Below are positions 45,501-53,075 of a stretch of 64,000 bases of DNA, one piece after another. The DNA is from an uncultured Candidatus Melainabacteria bacterium (GTDB taxonomy: Bacteria > Cyanobacteriota > Vampirovibrionia > Gastranaerophilales > Gastranaerophilaceae). The stretch is taken from contig CATLFB010000001.1 in the NCBI GenBank assembly GCA_949927415.1, positions 458,964 to 522,963 of the forward strand, read 5' to 3'. A model generated the notes under the pieces. It saw only the letters and a list, made by a program, of their open reading frames with translations. It was not told the origin of the DNA and ran no database searches. A program made the translations under genes and the position numbers. How positions within the stretch are numbered: the first letter of the stretch is position 1; every line of letters starts with the position of its first letter.

Positions 45501-46589
45501 ATGGTAGATGCAATTAACAGTTATTCAGGCGTTAAGCCAAAGGATTTAACGATTGATTGGAATGATTGTACGGCAAACGAGGTTTTGGAATACAAAGACG
45601 AAGGGCAGGAGGTTCCGACCGCTATTCTTGCCTGGGCAGAGGATATGGCAAAACAGGAAGGCGCAGATGAAGTAACTTATGCTCTTGCGAACTCGAATCC
45701 GGAAGCAGTTGCAGATGCATCAGAAACTGCCAAACTCAATGCCGGCGAAACTTTAAAAAATGAACTTGACGCAAAAGGTTTGACTCTAACCGATCAGGCG
45801 GGAGTTTTCATGAACGAAAGCAACACGCGCCGGGATAATATTACATCTTTAGAAAACGAGATGGAGACAATATTGCAGGAATCAGAAGCCGCAACTGCAA
45901 ATGCAGAAAACTACACAAACAATTTATTGAGCCAGATTCAGACGCTGAGGGCGCAACAGGAAAAGTTGAAATCCGACAAATCCACGATGTTTTCAGGACT
46001 TGAGGCTGCACAAATAGAATCACAAATTAAACAGCTTGGAAATCTTGGACTTACAAATATAGAAACAACAGCACAGCAAGTTTACTCATCAACAAACGGC
46101 ATTGCTGATGCTCTGGCAGCCGCAGTAGACACAACAGATATCGGAAACACAACCGTTGGAATAGGCGAACTTTTAAGAGCGCAGGCAACAACAATGAACG
46201 GACTTTTAGGATTAGCATCACAGACAGTCAAAAGCGGCAACGACGCGGTTGACAGAGCAAAATCCGGAACCGAGGTTTTTAATGCGACAGCTTCCGACAA
46301 CGGACAGTTTGAAGACCGTGTGAACGCAAGCAAAAATGCAGTTACACGCGCAACAGGCGCGTCCGGAATTCAGCCTCAAAATGAGGAAGAAAATCCAAAT
46401 ATTGAAAACGAGAATAAAGATGAAACAGAAGCTTTGACCGAGGAAGCCAAAAGCCCTGATGAAACCGCAATGAAAAGAGATGAGGCAAAACAGGAAGCGG
46501 CTGAACTTGACCCGACACTTGCCGACATCACAATTGCCACGGACCCTGATGAAATTCTCAAGCGCAAAGAGCGAAGAGGGCTGGTTTAA
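45501..46589 (+). CDS. Acidic coiled-coil hypothetical protein, 362 residues
   Basis: Starts MVDAINSYSGVKPKDLTIDW after AAGGAGAAGAC. No signal peptide. Helical, Ala/Glu/Asn rich, with a coiled coil around residues 105-165 (NITSLENEMETILQESEAA, LLSQIQTLRAQQEKLKSDK) and a disordered acidic tail (NEEENPNIENENKDE). The look recalls secretion or filament-associated proteins, but no family is recognised. A perfect 16-bp GC-rich hairpin follows it. Confidence 0.65.
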   Translation: MVDAINSYSGVKPKDLTIDWNDCTANEVLEYKDEGQEVPTAILAWAEDMAKQEGADEVTYALANSNPEAVADASETAKLNAGETLKNELDAKGLTLTDQAGVFMNESNTRRDNITSLENEMETILQESEAATANAENYTNNLLSQIQTLRAQQEKLKSDKSTMFSGLEAAQIESQIKQLGNLGLTNIETTAQQVYSSTNGIADALAAAVDTTDIGNTTVGIGELLRAQATTMNGLLGLASQTVKSGNDAVDRAKSGTEVFNATASDNGQFEDRVNASKNAVTRATGASGIQPQNEEENPNIENENKDETEALTEEAKSPDETAMKRDEAKQEAAELDPTLADITIATDPDEILKRKERRGLV

Positions 46590-46604
46590 TAAATATAAAT
46601 AAGA

Positions 46605-46638
46605 GGCATCGCGCCGGCGAAATCGCCGGCGCGATGCC
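46605..46638. terminator. Perfect 16-bp GC-rich hairpin after the coiled-coil gene
   Basis: GGCATCGCGCCGGCGA (46605-46620) pairs fully with 46623-46638 across a 2-base spacer. No T run follows, only ATTAATAT. It may stop or protect the transcript; the GC content is far above its surroundings. Confidence 0.6.
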
Positions 46639-46779
46639 GTATTAATATAAAAATTTATATCGAAAACATTTTCCGGAAATGCAACCTTTAGAATTCGCAC
46701 TCTATAAAATGCTCGATTGCAGGATAAATAGTCTTCCCGCAACAATTAACCAAAAGCGCCGCAAAAATCGAAAAACAAA

Positions 46780-47424
46780 CTATCTCAAAGAGTTGATGGC
46801 TTGTGCATAATCTTGCGAATTAAAAATATAACTTCCCGCAACAAGAGAATTCGCGCCAAGTTCAGTACAAATTCTTGCGGTTTCACTGTTAATTCCGCCG
46901 TCAACCTGAACTATCAGATTTTCCGGTGCAAATCGCTTTATCAAATCAATTTTTTCAGCGCATTCTTTTATGAACTTTTGCCCGCCAAATCCCGGTTCCA
47001 CAGTCATCACAAGAATCAAATCAAAATATGGCAGGTATTGAAGTATTTCTTCAGGATTTGTTTTCGGTTTTATTGAAAGTCCCGCTTTAATGTTGAAACT
47101 TTTGATATAGTGAGCCAAATCTAAAATTTCATTTCGCTTAACAGCCTCATAATGGAATGTGATAATATCAGCGCCGGCATCTGCAAAATCTTTAACATAT
47201 TTTTGGGGATTTTCAATCATCAAATGCACGTCAAAAGGCATTTCCGTAACTTTTCTGATTGATTTTACAACAGGCGCGCCAATTGTCAGGTTCGGCACAA
47301 AATGTCCGTCCATAACATCGATATGAATCCAGTCAGCGCCGCTTTTTTCCATAAATCTTATATCGCGGCCCAGATTTGAAAAATCACTTGAAAGAATTGA
47401 TGGTGAAACAATTATTTTTGACAT
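46780..47424 (-). CDS. rpe: Ribulose-phosphate 3-epimerase
   Basis: 214 residues from the ATG at 47424 (MSKIIVSPSILSSDFSNLG), with GGAGTAACAG upstream; the start lies inside the end of rnc (13-bp overlap). Metal-binding His and Asp residues are in IHIDVMDGHFVPN and PFDVHLMI; MTVEPGFGGQKF and VDGGIN close the TIM barrel. It interconverts ribulose-5-P and xylulose-5-P. Last gene of pyrH-frr-cdsA-rnc-rpe. Confidence 0.97.
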   Translation of the reverse strand: MSKIIVSPSILSSDFSNLGRDIRFMEKSGADWIHIDVMDGHFVPNLTIGAPVVKSIRKVTEMPFDVHLMIENPQKYVKDFADAGADIITFHYEAVKRNEILDLAHYIKSFNIKAGLSIKPKTNPEEILQYLPYFDLILVMTVEPGFGGQKFIKECAEKIDLIKRFAPENLIVQVDGGINSETARICTELGANSLVAGSYIFNSQDYAQAINSLR

Positions 47425-48107
47425 TCTGTTACTCCGAGTTTTTGACAAGCTTCATACGCGCATTTTTGTTCGGCATCTTTTTTAGATTTGCCGCAGGCTT
47501 GCGCTATAAATTCGTCATTATACCATACTTCGACTGTAAACTCGCGGTTATGTGCAGGTCCGGATTCTTTGACAAGTTTATAAACTGGCGTTTTTTTGTT
47601 CAAAGATTGTGTATATTCCTGCAAAAGCGCTTTGGCATTGTATTTTGCCATATTTTCATTAACATTTTCAATATGAGGAGTGAAAAGTTCTTCTAACTTT
47701 TTCATCAAAAGTTCAAATTTTCCGTCAAGCCAGTATGCGCCCAAAACAGCTTCAAATGCGCATGCGCTAACTGATTCCAGCGTTCTGATTTTCTGTTTTA
47801 AATCATGCTCAGAAGCCCTAATTAAATCTGCAAGACCAATTTCTTTTGAAATCACAGAAAGCGTGCTGTCAGATACCACAATAGAGCGGATTTTTGACAT
47901 TTCGCCTTCATGATAGTCCGGATATTTTCTGTATAAAATGTCTGATATCGCAAGTTTCAAAACCGCATCGCCTAAAAACTCCAGTCTTTCATAGCATTCA
48001 ACATAATCGAGTTCTTTTTCCTGCGTGTAGGAAGGATGCGTCAAAGCTCTTTCAAAAAGCAGGCTGTCGCTGATTTTTATACCGAAAATATCCTCAACTT
48101 CCTTCAT
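47412..48107 (-). CDS. rnc: Ribonuclease III
   Basis: 231 residues. YERLEFLGDAVLKLAISDILYRKYP is the RNase III signature with catalytic acidic residues; the second acidic cluster is in ACAFEAVLGAYWLDG. The C-terminal dsRNA-binding domain runs from about 155 (ALLQEYTQS) to the end (KKDAEQKCAYEAC). Its ATG is directly after the cdsA-side junction (TAAATG), so coupling with cdsA is likely. Confidence 0.96.
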   Translation of the reverse strand: MKEVEDIFGIKISDSLLFERALTHPSYTQEKELDYVECYERLEFLGDAVLKLAISDILYRKYPDYHEGEMSKIRSIVVSDSTLSVISKEIGLADLIRASEHDLKQKIRTLESVSACAFEAVLGAYWLDGKFELLMKKLEELFTPHIENVNENMAKYNAKALLQEYTQSLNKKTPVYKLVKESGPAHNREFTVEVWYNDEFIAQACGKSKKDAEQKCAYEACQKLGVTECQK

Positions 48108-48980
48108 TTAAAAAAGCCCTTTAAAGTAATTTATAATATTGGTTAGAAAATCATTTGAAAATATAAAATATTTACAAAAATAATACATAACAGGAATTGT
48201 AAATATAAAGCTGTCTGTTCTGTCCAAAAAGCCGCCATGACCGGGAAGCGCGTCTCCGCTGTCTTTTACACCCGCATCACGTTTAATCAAAGATTCGCAC
48301 AAATCGCCGATTTGAGCAAACACCGTACACAAAAGACCGGCAATCAATGAATAATACCATTCAAGATTGATAAAATGACCTACAATCATTGCCCCGATTA
48401 CCGCACAAATTATACCGCCTACGGAGCCTTCAATTGTTTTATTAGGGCTTACGACAGGTGCAAGTTTATGTTTCCCGAGATGCCTTCCGGCATAATAACA
48501 TCCGATATCAGTCAAAAGGATTGCTGTAAACATCATCACAACAAATCCCAGACCATCGTCAAATCTCGGGCTTGAAAGTTCGCGCAAAAACATTAACTGC
48601 AGAGGAAACCAGCCGCAATAAATAAAACCGAAAACAGTTGTCGCAGCATTTGCAATATATGGCTGGCGGCCTTTGAATAACACCCACATAAACGAAAGAA
48701 TCGAAAATGCAGTCAGCGCAAGCGCTGTCAGGTCATATCGCAGGGAATACGCAATCAGCCCGAACACAGCTTCAGCCAGCCAGATTACTTTCAGGCTCGG
48801 ATAAAACCCTTTATGTTCAAGGATTTTCACATATTCTTTCGATGCCGTAAACACGAACAAATACATCATCAAAAGCAGAAAAATTCCGCTTTTGATGATA
48901 CAAAACATTGCAAAGGTTCCGAGAAGAAACCCCGTCAGCATTCGTGTTGCGTTTTTATTTAAGCCGCCGATTACATCCAT
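48108..48980 (-). CDS. cdsA: Phosphatidate cytidylyltransferase
   Basis: 290 residues, about eight membrane helices. The CdsA signature is SPNKTIEGSVGG then GDLCESLIKRDAGVKDSGDALPGHGGFLDRTDS. It makes CDP-diacylglycerol for phospholipids. The ATG shares one base with the frr stop. uppS, which often lies between frr and cdsA, is absent here. Confidence 0.96.
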   Translation of the reverse strand: MDVIGGLNKNATRMLTGFLLGTFAMFCIIKSGIFLLLMMYLFVFTASKEYVKILEHKGFYPSLKVIWLAEAVFGLIAYSLRYDLTALALTAFSILSFMWVLFKGRQPYIANAATTVFGFIYCGWFPLQLMFLRELSSPRFDDGLGFVVMMFTAILLTDIGCYYAGRHLGKHKLAPVVSPNKTIEGSVGGIICAVIGAMIVGHFINLEWYYSLIAGLLCTVFAQIGDLCESLIKRDAGVKDSGDALPGHGGFLDRTDSFIFTIPVMYYFCKYFIFSNDFLTNIINYFKGLF

Positions 48981-49546
48981 TATACAGTCATAACCTCTTT
49001 TTCTTTTTCTGCAACAGCACAGTCAATAATGCCGGTGTATTTATCTGTAAGCTTCTGAATACTGTCCTGATTGTCTTTTACTGTGTCTTCAGGAAGATTT
49101 TCAGCCTTTTCGATTTTTTTCAAATCATCTGTCATATCGCGGCGAACATTGCGCACAGCAACTTTAGCTTCTTCACCGAGTTTTTTTACGTCTTTAACGA
49201 TTTCTCTGCGTCTTTCTTCTGTTAGAGGCGGGAAGTTTAAACGAATGCATGTTCCGTCGTTATTCGGCGTAATCCCGATTTCTGCTTTGATAATAGCTTT
49301 TTCGATTTCTTTAATAGTAGATTTGTCGTAAGGTGAAATTGCAAGAGTTGTACCTTCCTGAACTGTCACCTGCGCCATCTGTCTTAATTGTGTCGGAACT
49401 CCGTAGTAATCAACCATAACTTTGTCTAAAATCATAGGATTTGCACGGCCTGAACGGATTGAGCCGAATTCACGCTTTAATGACGCTATTGCTTTTTCCA
49501 TTTTCTCTTCGCCGAATAAAAATAATTCATCTAAACTTTCTGACAT
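48980..49546 (-). CDS. frr: Ribosome recycling factor
   Basis: 188 residues. SLKREFGSIRSGRANPMILDKVMVDYYG is the conserved core start, PPLTEERRREIVKDVKKLGEE the hinge helix, RDMTDDLKKIEK the end. With EF-G it splits post-termination ribosomes. Between pyrH and cdsA, a very common order. Confidence 0.97.
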   Translation of the reverse strand: MSESLDELFLFGEEKMEKAIASLKREFGSIRSGRANPMILDKVMVDYYGVPTQLRQMAQVTVQEGTTLAISPYDKSTIKEIEKAIIKAEIGITPNNDGTCIRLNFPPLTEERRREIVKDVKKLGEEAKVAVRNVRRDMTDDLKKIEKAENLPEDTVKDNQDSIQKLTDKYTGIIDCAVAEKEKEVMTV

Positions 49547-49568
49547 GTTTCATCCTTTCAATAATTAT

Positions 49569-50297
49569 CTATAAACATATGTATGTGCCGATTTCCGCGT
49601 TGTTCAAAACTTTCAAAATACCGTCTTCAAGATCGAAATCAAATACTATTATAGGAATATTGTTTTGTTTGCACAATGCACAGGCAGAGGTATCCATGAC
49701 TTTCAAACCATTTTTGATAATATCATCATAGGTAATTTTGTCGAGTTTTTTTGCGTTCGGATTTGTCTTTGGATCGTCTGTATAAACCCCGTCAACACCG
49801 TTTTTCGCCATAAGCATTGCTTCCGCGTTAATTTCAGACGCTCTTAGAGCCGCCGCAGTATCTGTTGTGAAGAAAGGATTTCCCGTACCGGCCGCAAAGA
49901 TTACAACACGCCCCTTTTCAAGATGACGGATTGCGCGGTGCCTGATATAAGGTTCCGCAACCTGATTAATCGCCAGAGCGCTCTGAACACGGCATGGAAC
50001 ACCGATTTGATTAAGCGCGCTCTGCAGTGCAATTGCATTCATTACAGTCGCAAGCATCCCTACATAATCGCCGGAAGCCTGATCCATTCCAAGTTTTGCG
50101 CTGTTTTTCATGCCGCGGAAAATATTTCCGCCGCCAACAACAACAGCAATTTCAGCTCCGGCTTCAACTGCTTTTTTTATTTCTTCCGCAATTTTTTTGA
50201 CAGGCTTCTGGTCAATCCCAAACTGCTGGTCGCCTAAAAGTGCTTCTCCGCTTATTTTCAACAGGATTCTTTTATATCTTAAATTACTCTTTTCCAT
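49569..50297 (-). CDS. pyrH: UMP kinase
   Basis: 242 residues of the amino-acid-kinase fold: RILLKISGEALLG, VVGGGNIFRG, DYVGMLATVMNAIAL, FAAGTGNPFFTTDTAAALRA, NGVDGVYTDDPK. Hexameric bacterial UMP kinase, regulated by GTP and UTP. It is first in the pyrH-frr-cdsA-rnc-rpe operon; the AT-rich 230-bp gap to the divergent CopG-type gene should hold its promoter. Confidence 0.97.
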   Translation of the reverse strand: MEKSNLRYKRILLKISGEALLGDQQFGIDQKPVKKIAEEIKKAVEAGAEIAVVVGGGNIFRGMKNSAKLGMDQASGDYVGMLATVMNAIALQSALNQIGVPCRVQSALAINQVAEPYIRHRAIRHLEKGRVVIFAAGTGNPFFTTDTAAALRASEINAEAMLMAKNGVDGVYTDDPKTNPNAKKLDKITYDDIIKNGLKVMDTSACALCKQNNIPIIVFDFDLEDGILKVLNNAEIGTYICL

Positions 50298-50531
50298 TTT
50301 TCCCCTTTTTCCTAATAATAACTTAAACCTGATTTGATGTAAAGGCGCTTTATTTTATTCAATCGGAAAGTTGTTAACTTTTGTAAAGAGAAGTTTACCC
50401 TTTCAAACGTACGCCAAATAAGGGTTTTAAAAATTGGTATATATTTTATAGGTAATTTGTAGCACTTTTTTATAGCAAAAATTGTTTATTATAATATACG
50501 AGGATATTAAGCAGAAGATAAAGGAGAATAT

Positions 50532-50720
50532 ATGGCGCGAGTATTAATTTCAATGCCCGAAGAGTTTTTGAACAAAATCGACCAGGTTGCAGACGGCGAA
50601 AATCGTTCACGCAGTGAATTGATTAGAGAAGCGTTGAGAACTTACATTTACAAACAGAAAGTCCGCGAATCAACTTCTGCTGCGCGGAATGCGGATATTC
50701 TTGACGCAATGCTTGAGTAA
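50532..50720 (+). CDS. Ribbon-helix-helix (CopG/MetJ-type) regulator
   Basis: 62 residues: the strand RVLISMPEEFLNKIDQVA, helix GENRSRSELIREALRTYIYKQK, a textbook RHH domain. AAGGAGA lies upstream. No toxin gene follows, so it is not an obvious antitoxin. It ends with a strong terminator. Targets unknown. Confidence 0.9.
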   Translation: MARVLISMPEEFLNKIDQVADGENRSRSELIREALRTYIYKQKVRESTSAARNADILDAMLE

Positions 50721-50750
50721 GGCAGGGATGGTTATCAGATTTGGGATTTG

Positions 50751-50775
50751 ACGGGCGCTTTAGCGCCCGTTTTGG
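50751..50775 (+). terminator. Terminator of the RHH gene
   Basis: ACGGGCGC / GCGCCCGT stem with TTTA loop, followed by TTTGGTTTG. Confidence 0.8.
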
Positions 50776-50870
50776 TTTGTTTTGTTTTTGGGCGAAGGAT
50801 TTTTTCTAGGGAATAACAGATTTTTGAATTTTGTGCCGGATTTTTTTAATTATCAGCACATGCAAAAGTA

Positions 50871-50894
50871 AAAAGCCCCGCTTGACGAGGCTTT
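50871..50894 (-). terminator. Terminator of the gene at 50955
   Basis: AAAGCC-CG / CG-GGCTTT stem with T run on the minus strand. Confidence 0.65.
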
Positions 50895-50954
50895 CCTTTC
50901 TTTAAATTTTATTAAATCATCGCAAACATCATTTTGAACGCAATATGTTGAGTA

Positions 50955-51698
50955 TTATTCAGACTTTTTATTATTTGCAATCAAATATGTTGCAAAACCA
51001 AGGACTGCGGCCGCAATTCCGCCGTAAATAGCCGCGGTTTTGCCTTGAATTCCTTCGGCTGCTTTTTTGACAGATTTGAAAACTTTAGTCATCAATTCAT
51101 CATCGGCATCAGGATTTACAAATTTCTTTTTGTCACTGTCCCACAAGCTTTCAAATGTTGCCTTGACTGCACTTTTTTCAATTTCAGCCGCCTTTGCTTT
51201 TCCGGAACTTAACAGGTCAGCAAGATTTTTACCATCACATTCTCTGTCAATAGAAGATTTTGCCGCGGCTATAATATCATCAAAAGTTTCGGCCGATTCA
51301 ATTTCTCTTAGAACTTGCGCATCAGTTTTTCCAAAATTACTGATAATTTCATCTCCTATCAACATATATTCTTTTGCAGTATCGACATCAGGATATGCTT
51401 TCAACGCAGTTTTAACTATTTCCAAATTGAAGTTTTTGTATTCTTCCATTGTTTTTGAATTAAGCATTTTTTCGTTTAATTCTTTTATTGGGTTAAGATA
51501 ATCTTTAATTTCCTGCGGCATGGCATCATTAGCCGCCTTTGCAATCTTTTTCGCAAATGTATCGGTCGGGGCATCGTCTTTCAAAAACGGTTTTGAATAC
51601 CAACCGGCAGCAGCCCCTCCGGCACCGCCTACTAAAGCCGCGCCTGCCGCATAAATTCCGGCATTATTATTTGCACCGTTAACACCATCTACTGCCAT
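50955..51698 (-). CDS. Hypothetical protein with hydrophobic ends
   Basis: 247 residues. A Gly/Ala-rich hydrophobic segment (IYAAGAALVGGAGGAAAGW) near 15-33 and a C-terminal membrane-like helix (AAIYGGIAAAVLGFATYLIA) frame a helical, charged middle. The plan matches the protein at 13975-14493. AAAGGAAT precedes the ATG. A 90-bp repeat shared with the region upstream of 15899-16792 lies 70 bp upstream. Function unknown. Confidence 0.65.
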   Translation of the reverse strand: MAVDGVNGANNNAGIYAAGAALVGGAGGAAAGWYSKPFLKDDAPTDTFAKKIAKAANDAMPQEIKDYLNPIKELNEKMLNSKTMEEYKNFNLEIVKTALKAYPDVDTAKEYMLIGDEIISNFGKTDAQVLREIESAETFDDIIAAAKSSIDRECDGKNLADLLSSGKAKAAEIEKSAVKATFESLWDSDKKKFVNPDADDELMTKVFKSVKKAAEGIQGKTAAIYGGIAAAVLGFATYLIANNKKSE

Positions 51699-51768
51699 AT
51701 TTTATTCCTTTCAAAAGTTGTAACTACACAAATAATTAAACACCAAACGCCGGAAACAGTTGCTAATA

Positions 51769-51857
51769 GGGCACCACACCATACCATACCATACCATACA
51801 GCAGATTATAACCGGGTTTCAGGCATTTTAAAATCTATTTTTACAAAACTTAATATT
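51769..51857. repeat. 90-bp repeat with four CCATA units, copy B
   Basis: GGGCACCACACC, then tandem CCATA units, CAGCAGATTATAACCGGG and a tail ending TAATATT, matching copy A at 16875-16964 along its whole length. Confidence 0.7.
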
Positions 51858-51950
51858 CGAGGGAATTGTTACAAAAACTTCATTTTAAGCAAAATTACAC
51901 TTGATGTTTTTTTATAAATACAGTATCATTAAACGCGAAAAGGTGTGTGT

Positions 51951-53075
51951 ATGAAAAAAAACAGTTTGAGACAGATTCGACCTGACGAAATTTCGATTTC
52001 GCTTCCTGATTTAAAAAATTCTGATGTTCCAAAGGCCGTGACAATTTCCAAATGGATAATGGAATGGATTGATACGGATTTAGAAGCCGGAAGGGTTGAA
52101 ATTGGAAATCTTTTGCCTGGCAAGGCAGAGTTTGCGTATTTGCTTGGGGTGAGTATCGGAACGATTCAAAACGCGCTAAGATTTGTTGAAGATGCGGGTT
52201 ATGTAATTTCGAAACAGTGTATCGGAACCGTAATTTGCGACAGGATTGCGGGAAGTGAAGTGCGCAAACTTACATCAAAACGCGAAATTGCGATAGAAAG
52301 CATCAAAAAATTCATACGCATACATAAATATAAAATAGGCGAAAACCTACCATCATCGAGAATTCTTTCAAAAGAAATCGAAAGTTCAGCAAACACGACA
52401 AGGCTTGCGCTGGAAAATCTTTGTTCGTCGGGGGTTTTAGAGCACAATTTCAAGAATTCAAAAGATGCCTGCTGGGTTGTGAAATCTTTGGACTTTGAAA
52501 TTTCTGAAAATATTGAAGAACAGACGACTTTGGTTGAAAAAGTCGAACAGGATTTAAAAGATTATATTACAGAAAACCTCAAAATCGGTGATAAAATTCC
52601 GGCACATTCAGAGTTGGCAAAAATTTTAAATGTTAGTATAAAAACGATTCATGACGCGCTTAAAAACCTGACAGGAGACGGCATTTTACTACCGCGGCGC
52701 GGACGCTACGGAACATCTGTTATAAAAATGCCGGATGACAATATGATTGATGCCGGCAAAGAAACTTCTATATTTGCAAGCGCAAAAGACACGGCATTTT
52801 ATTATTATGAGCGGACACAAAACCACATCAAACGGATTATCAGCGAAAACTATTCAGTTGGCGACAGATTGCCGTCGATTATGGAAATGTCACGCCGGAT
52901 GGATTTGAGCCCGAACACAATCAGGAAAGCTTTTCAAAATCTTGCGGCGGAAGGTTATTTATCATTTTCGCGCGGGCGTTACGGCGGGACATTTGTAATC
53001 GACATTCCGGAAACCGAGAGCGGAACGTTCAAGTGGCTTGCGGTCAATCCGAAGTATGCAAAACTGGAAAATTAA
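51951..53075 (+). CDS. Regulator with four tandem GntR-type winged-helix domains
   Basis: 374 residues from the ATG at 51951 (AAAAGGTG upstream). Four GntR-like wHTH domains can be aligned by eye at about 31-95, 112-177, 196-258 and 286-350. Each has G-x-x-(L/I)P, a recognition helix such as VSIGTIQNALRFVEDAGYV, VSIKTIHDALKNLTGDGIL or LSPNTIRKAFQNLAAEGYL, and, in the last two, RGRYG(T/G) in the wing. The second is the most diverged. No ligand-binding domain of the FadR, UTRA or MocR type follows. The usual family has one such domain plus an effector domain. It is convergent with the prepilin gene at 53072 (4-bp overlap). Confidence 0.85.
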   Translation: MKKNSLRQIRPDEISISLPDLKNSDVPKAVTISKWIMEWIDTDLEAGRVEIGNLLPGKAEFAYLLGVSIGTIQNALRFVEDAGYVISKQCIGTVICDRIAGSEVRKLTSKREIAIESIKKFIRIHKYKIGENLPSSRILSKEIESSANTTRLALENLCSSGVLEHNFKNSKDACWVVKSLDFEISENIEEQTTLVEKVEQDLKDYITENLKIGDKIPAHSELAKILNVSIKTIHDALKNLTGDGILLPRRGRYGTSVIKMPDDNMIDAGKETSIFASAKDTAFYYYERTQNHIKRIISENYSVGDRLPSIMEMSRRMDLSPNTIRKAFQNLAAEGYLSFSRGRYGGTFVIDIPETESGTFKWLAVNPKYAKLEN

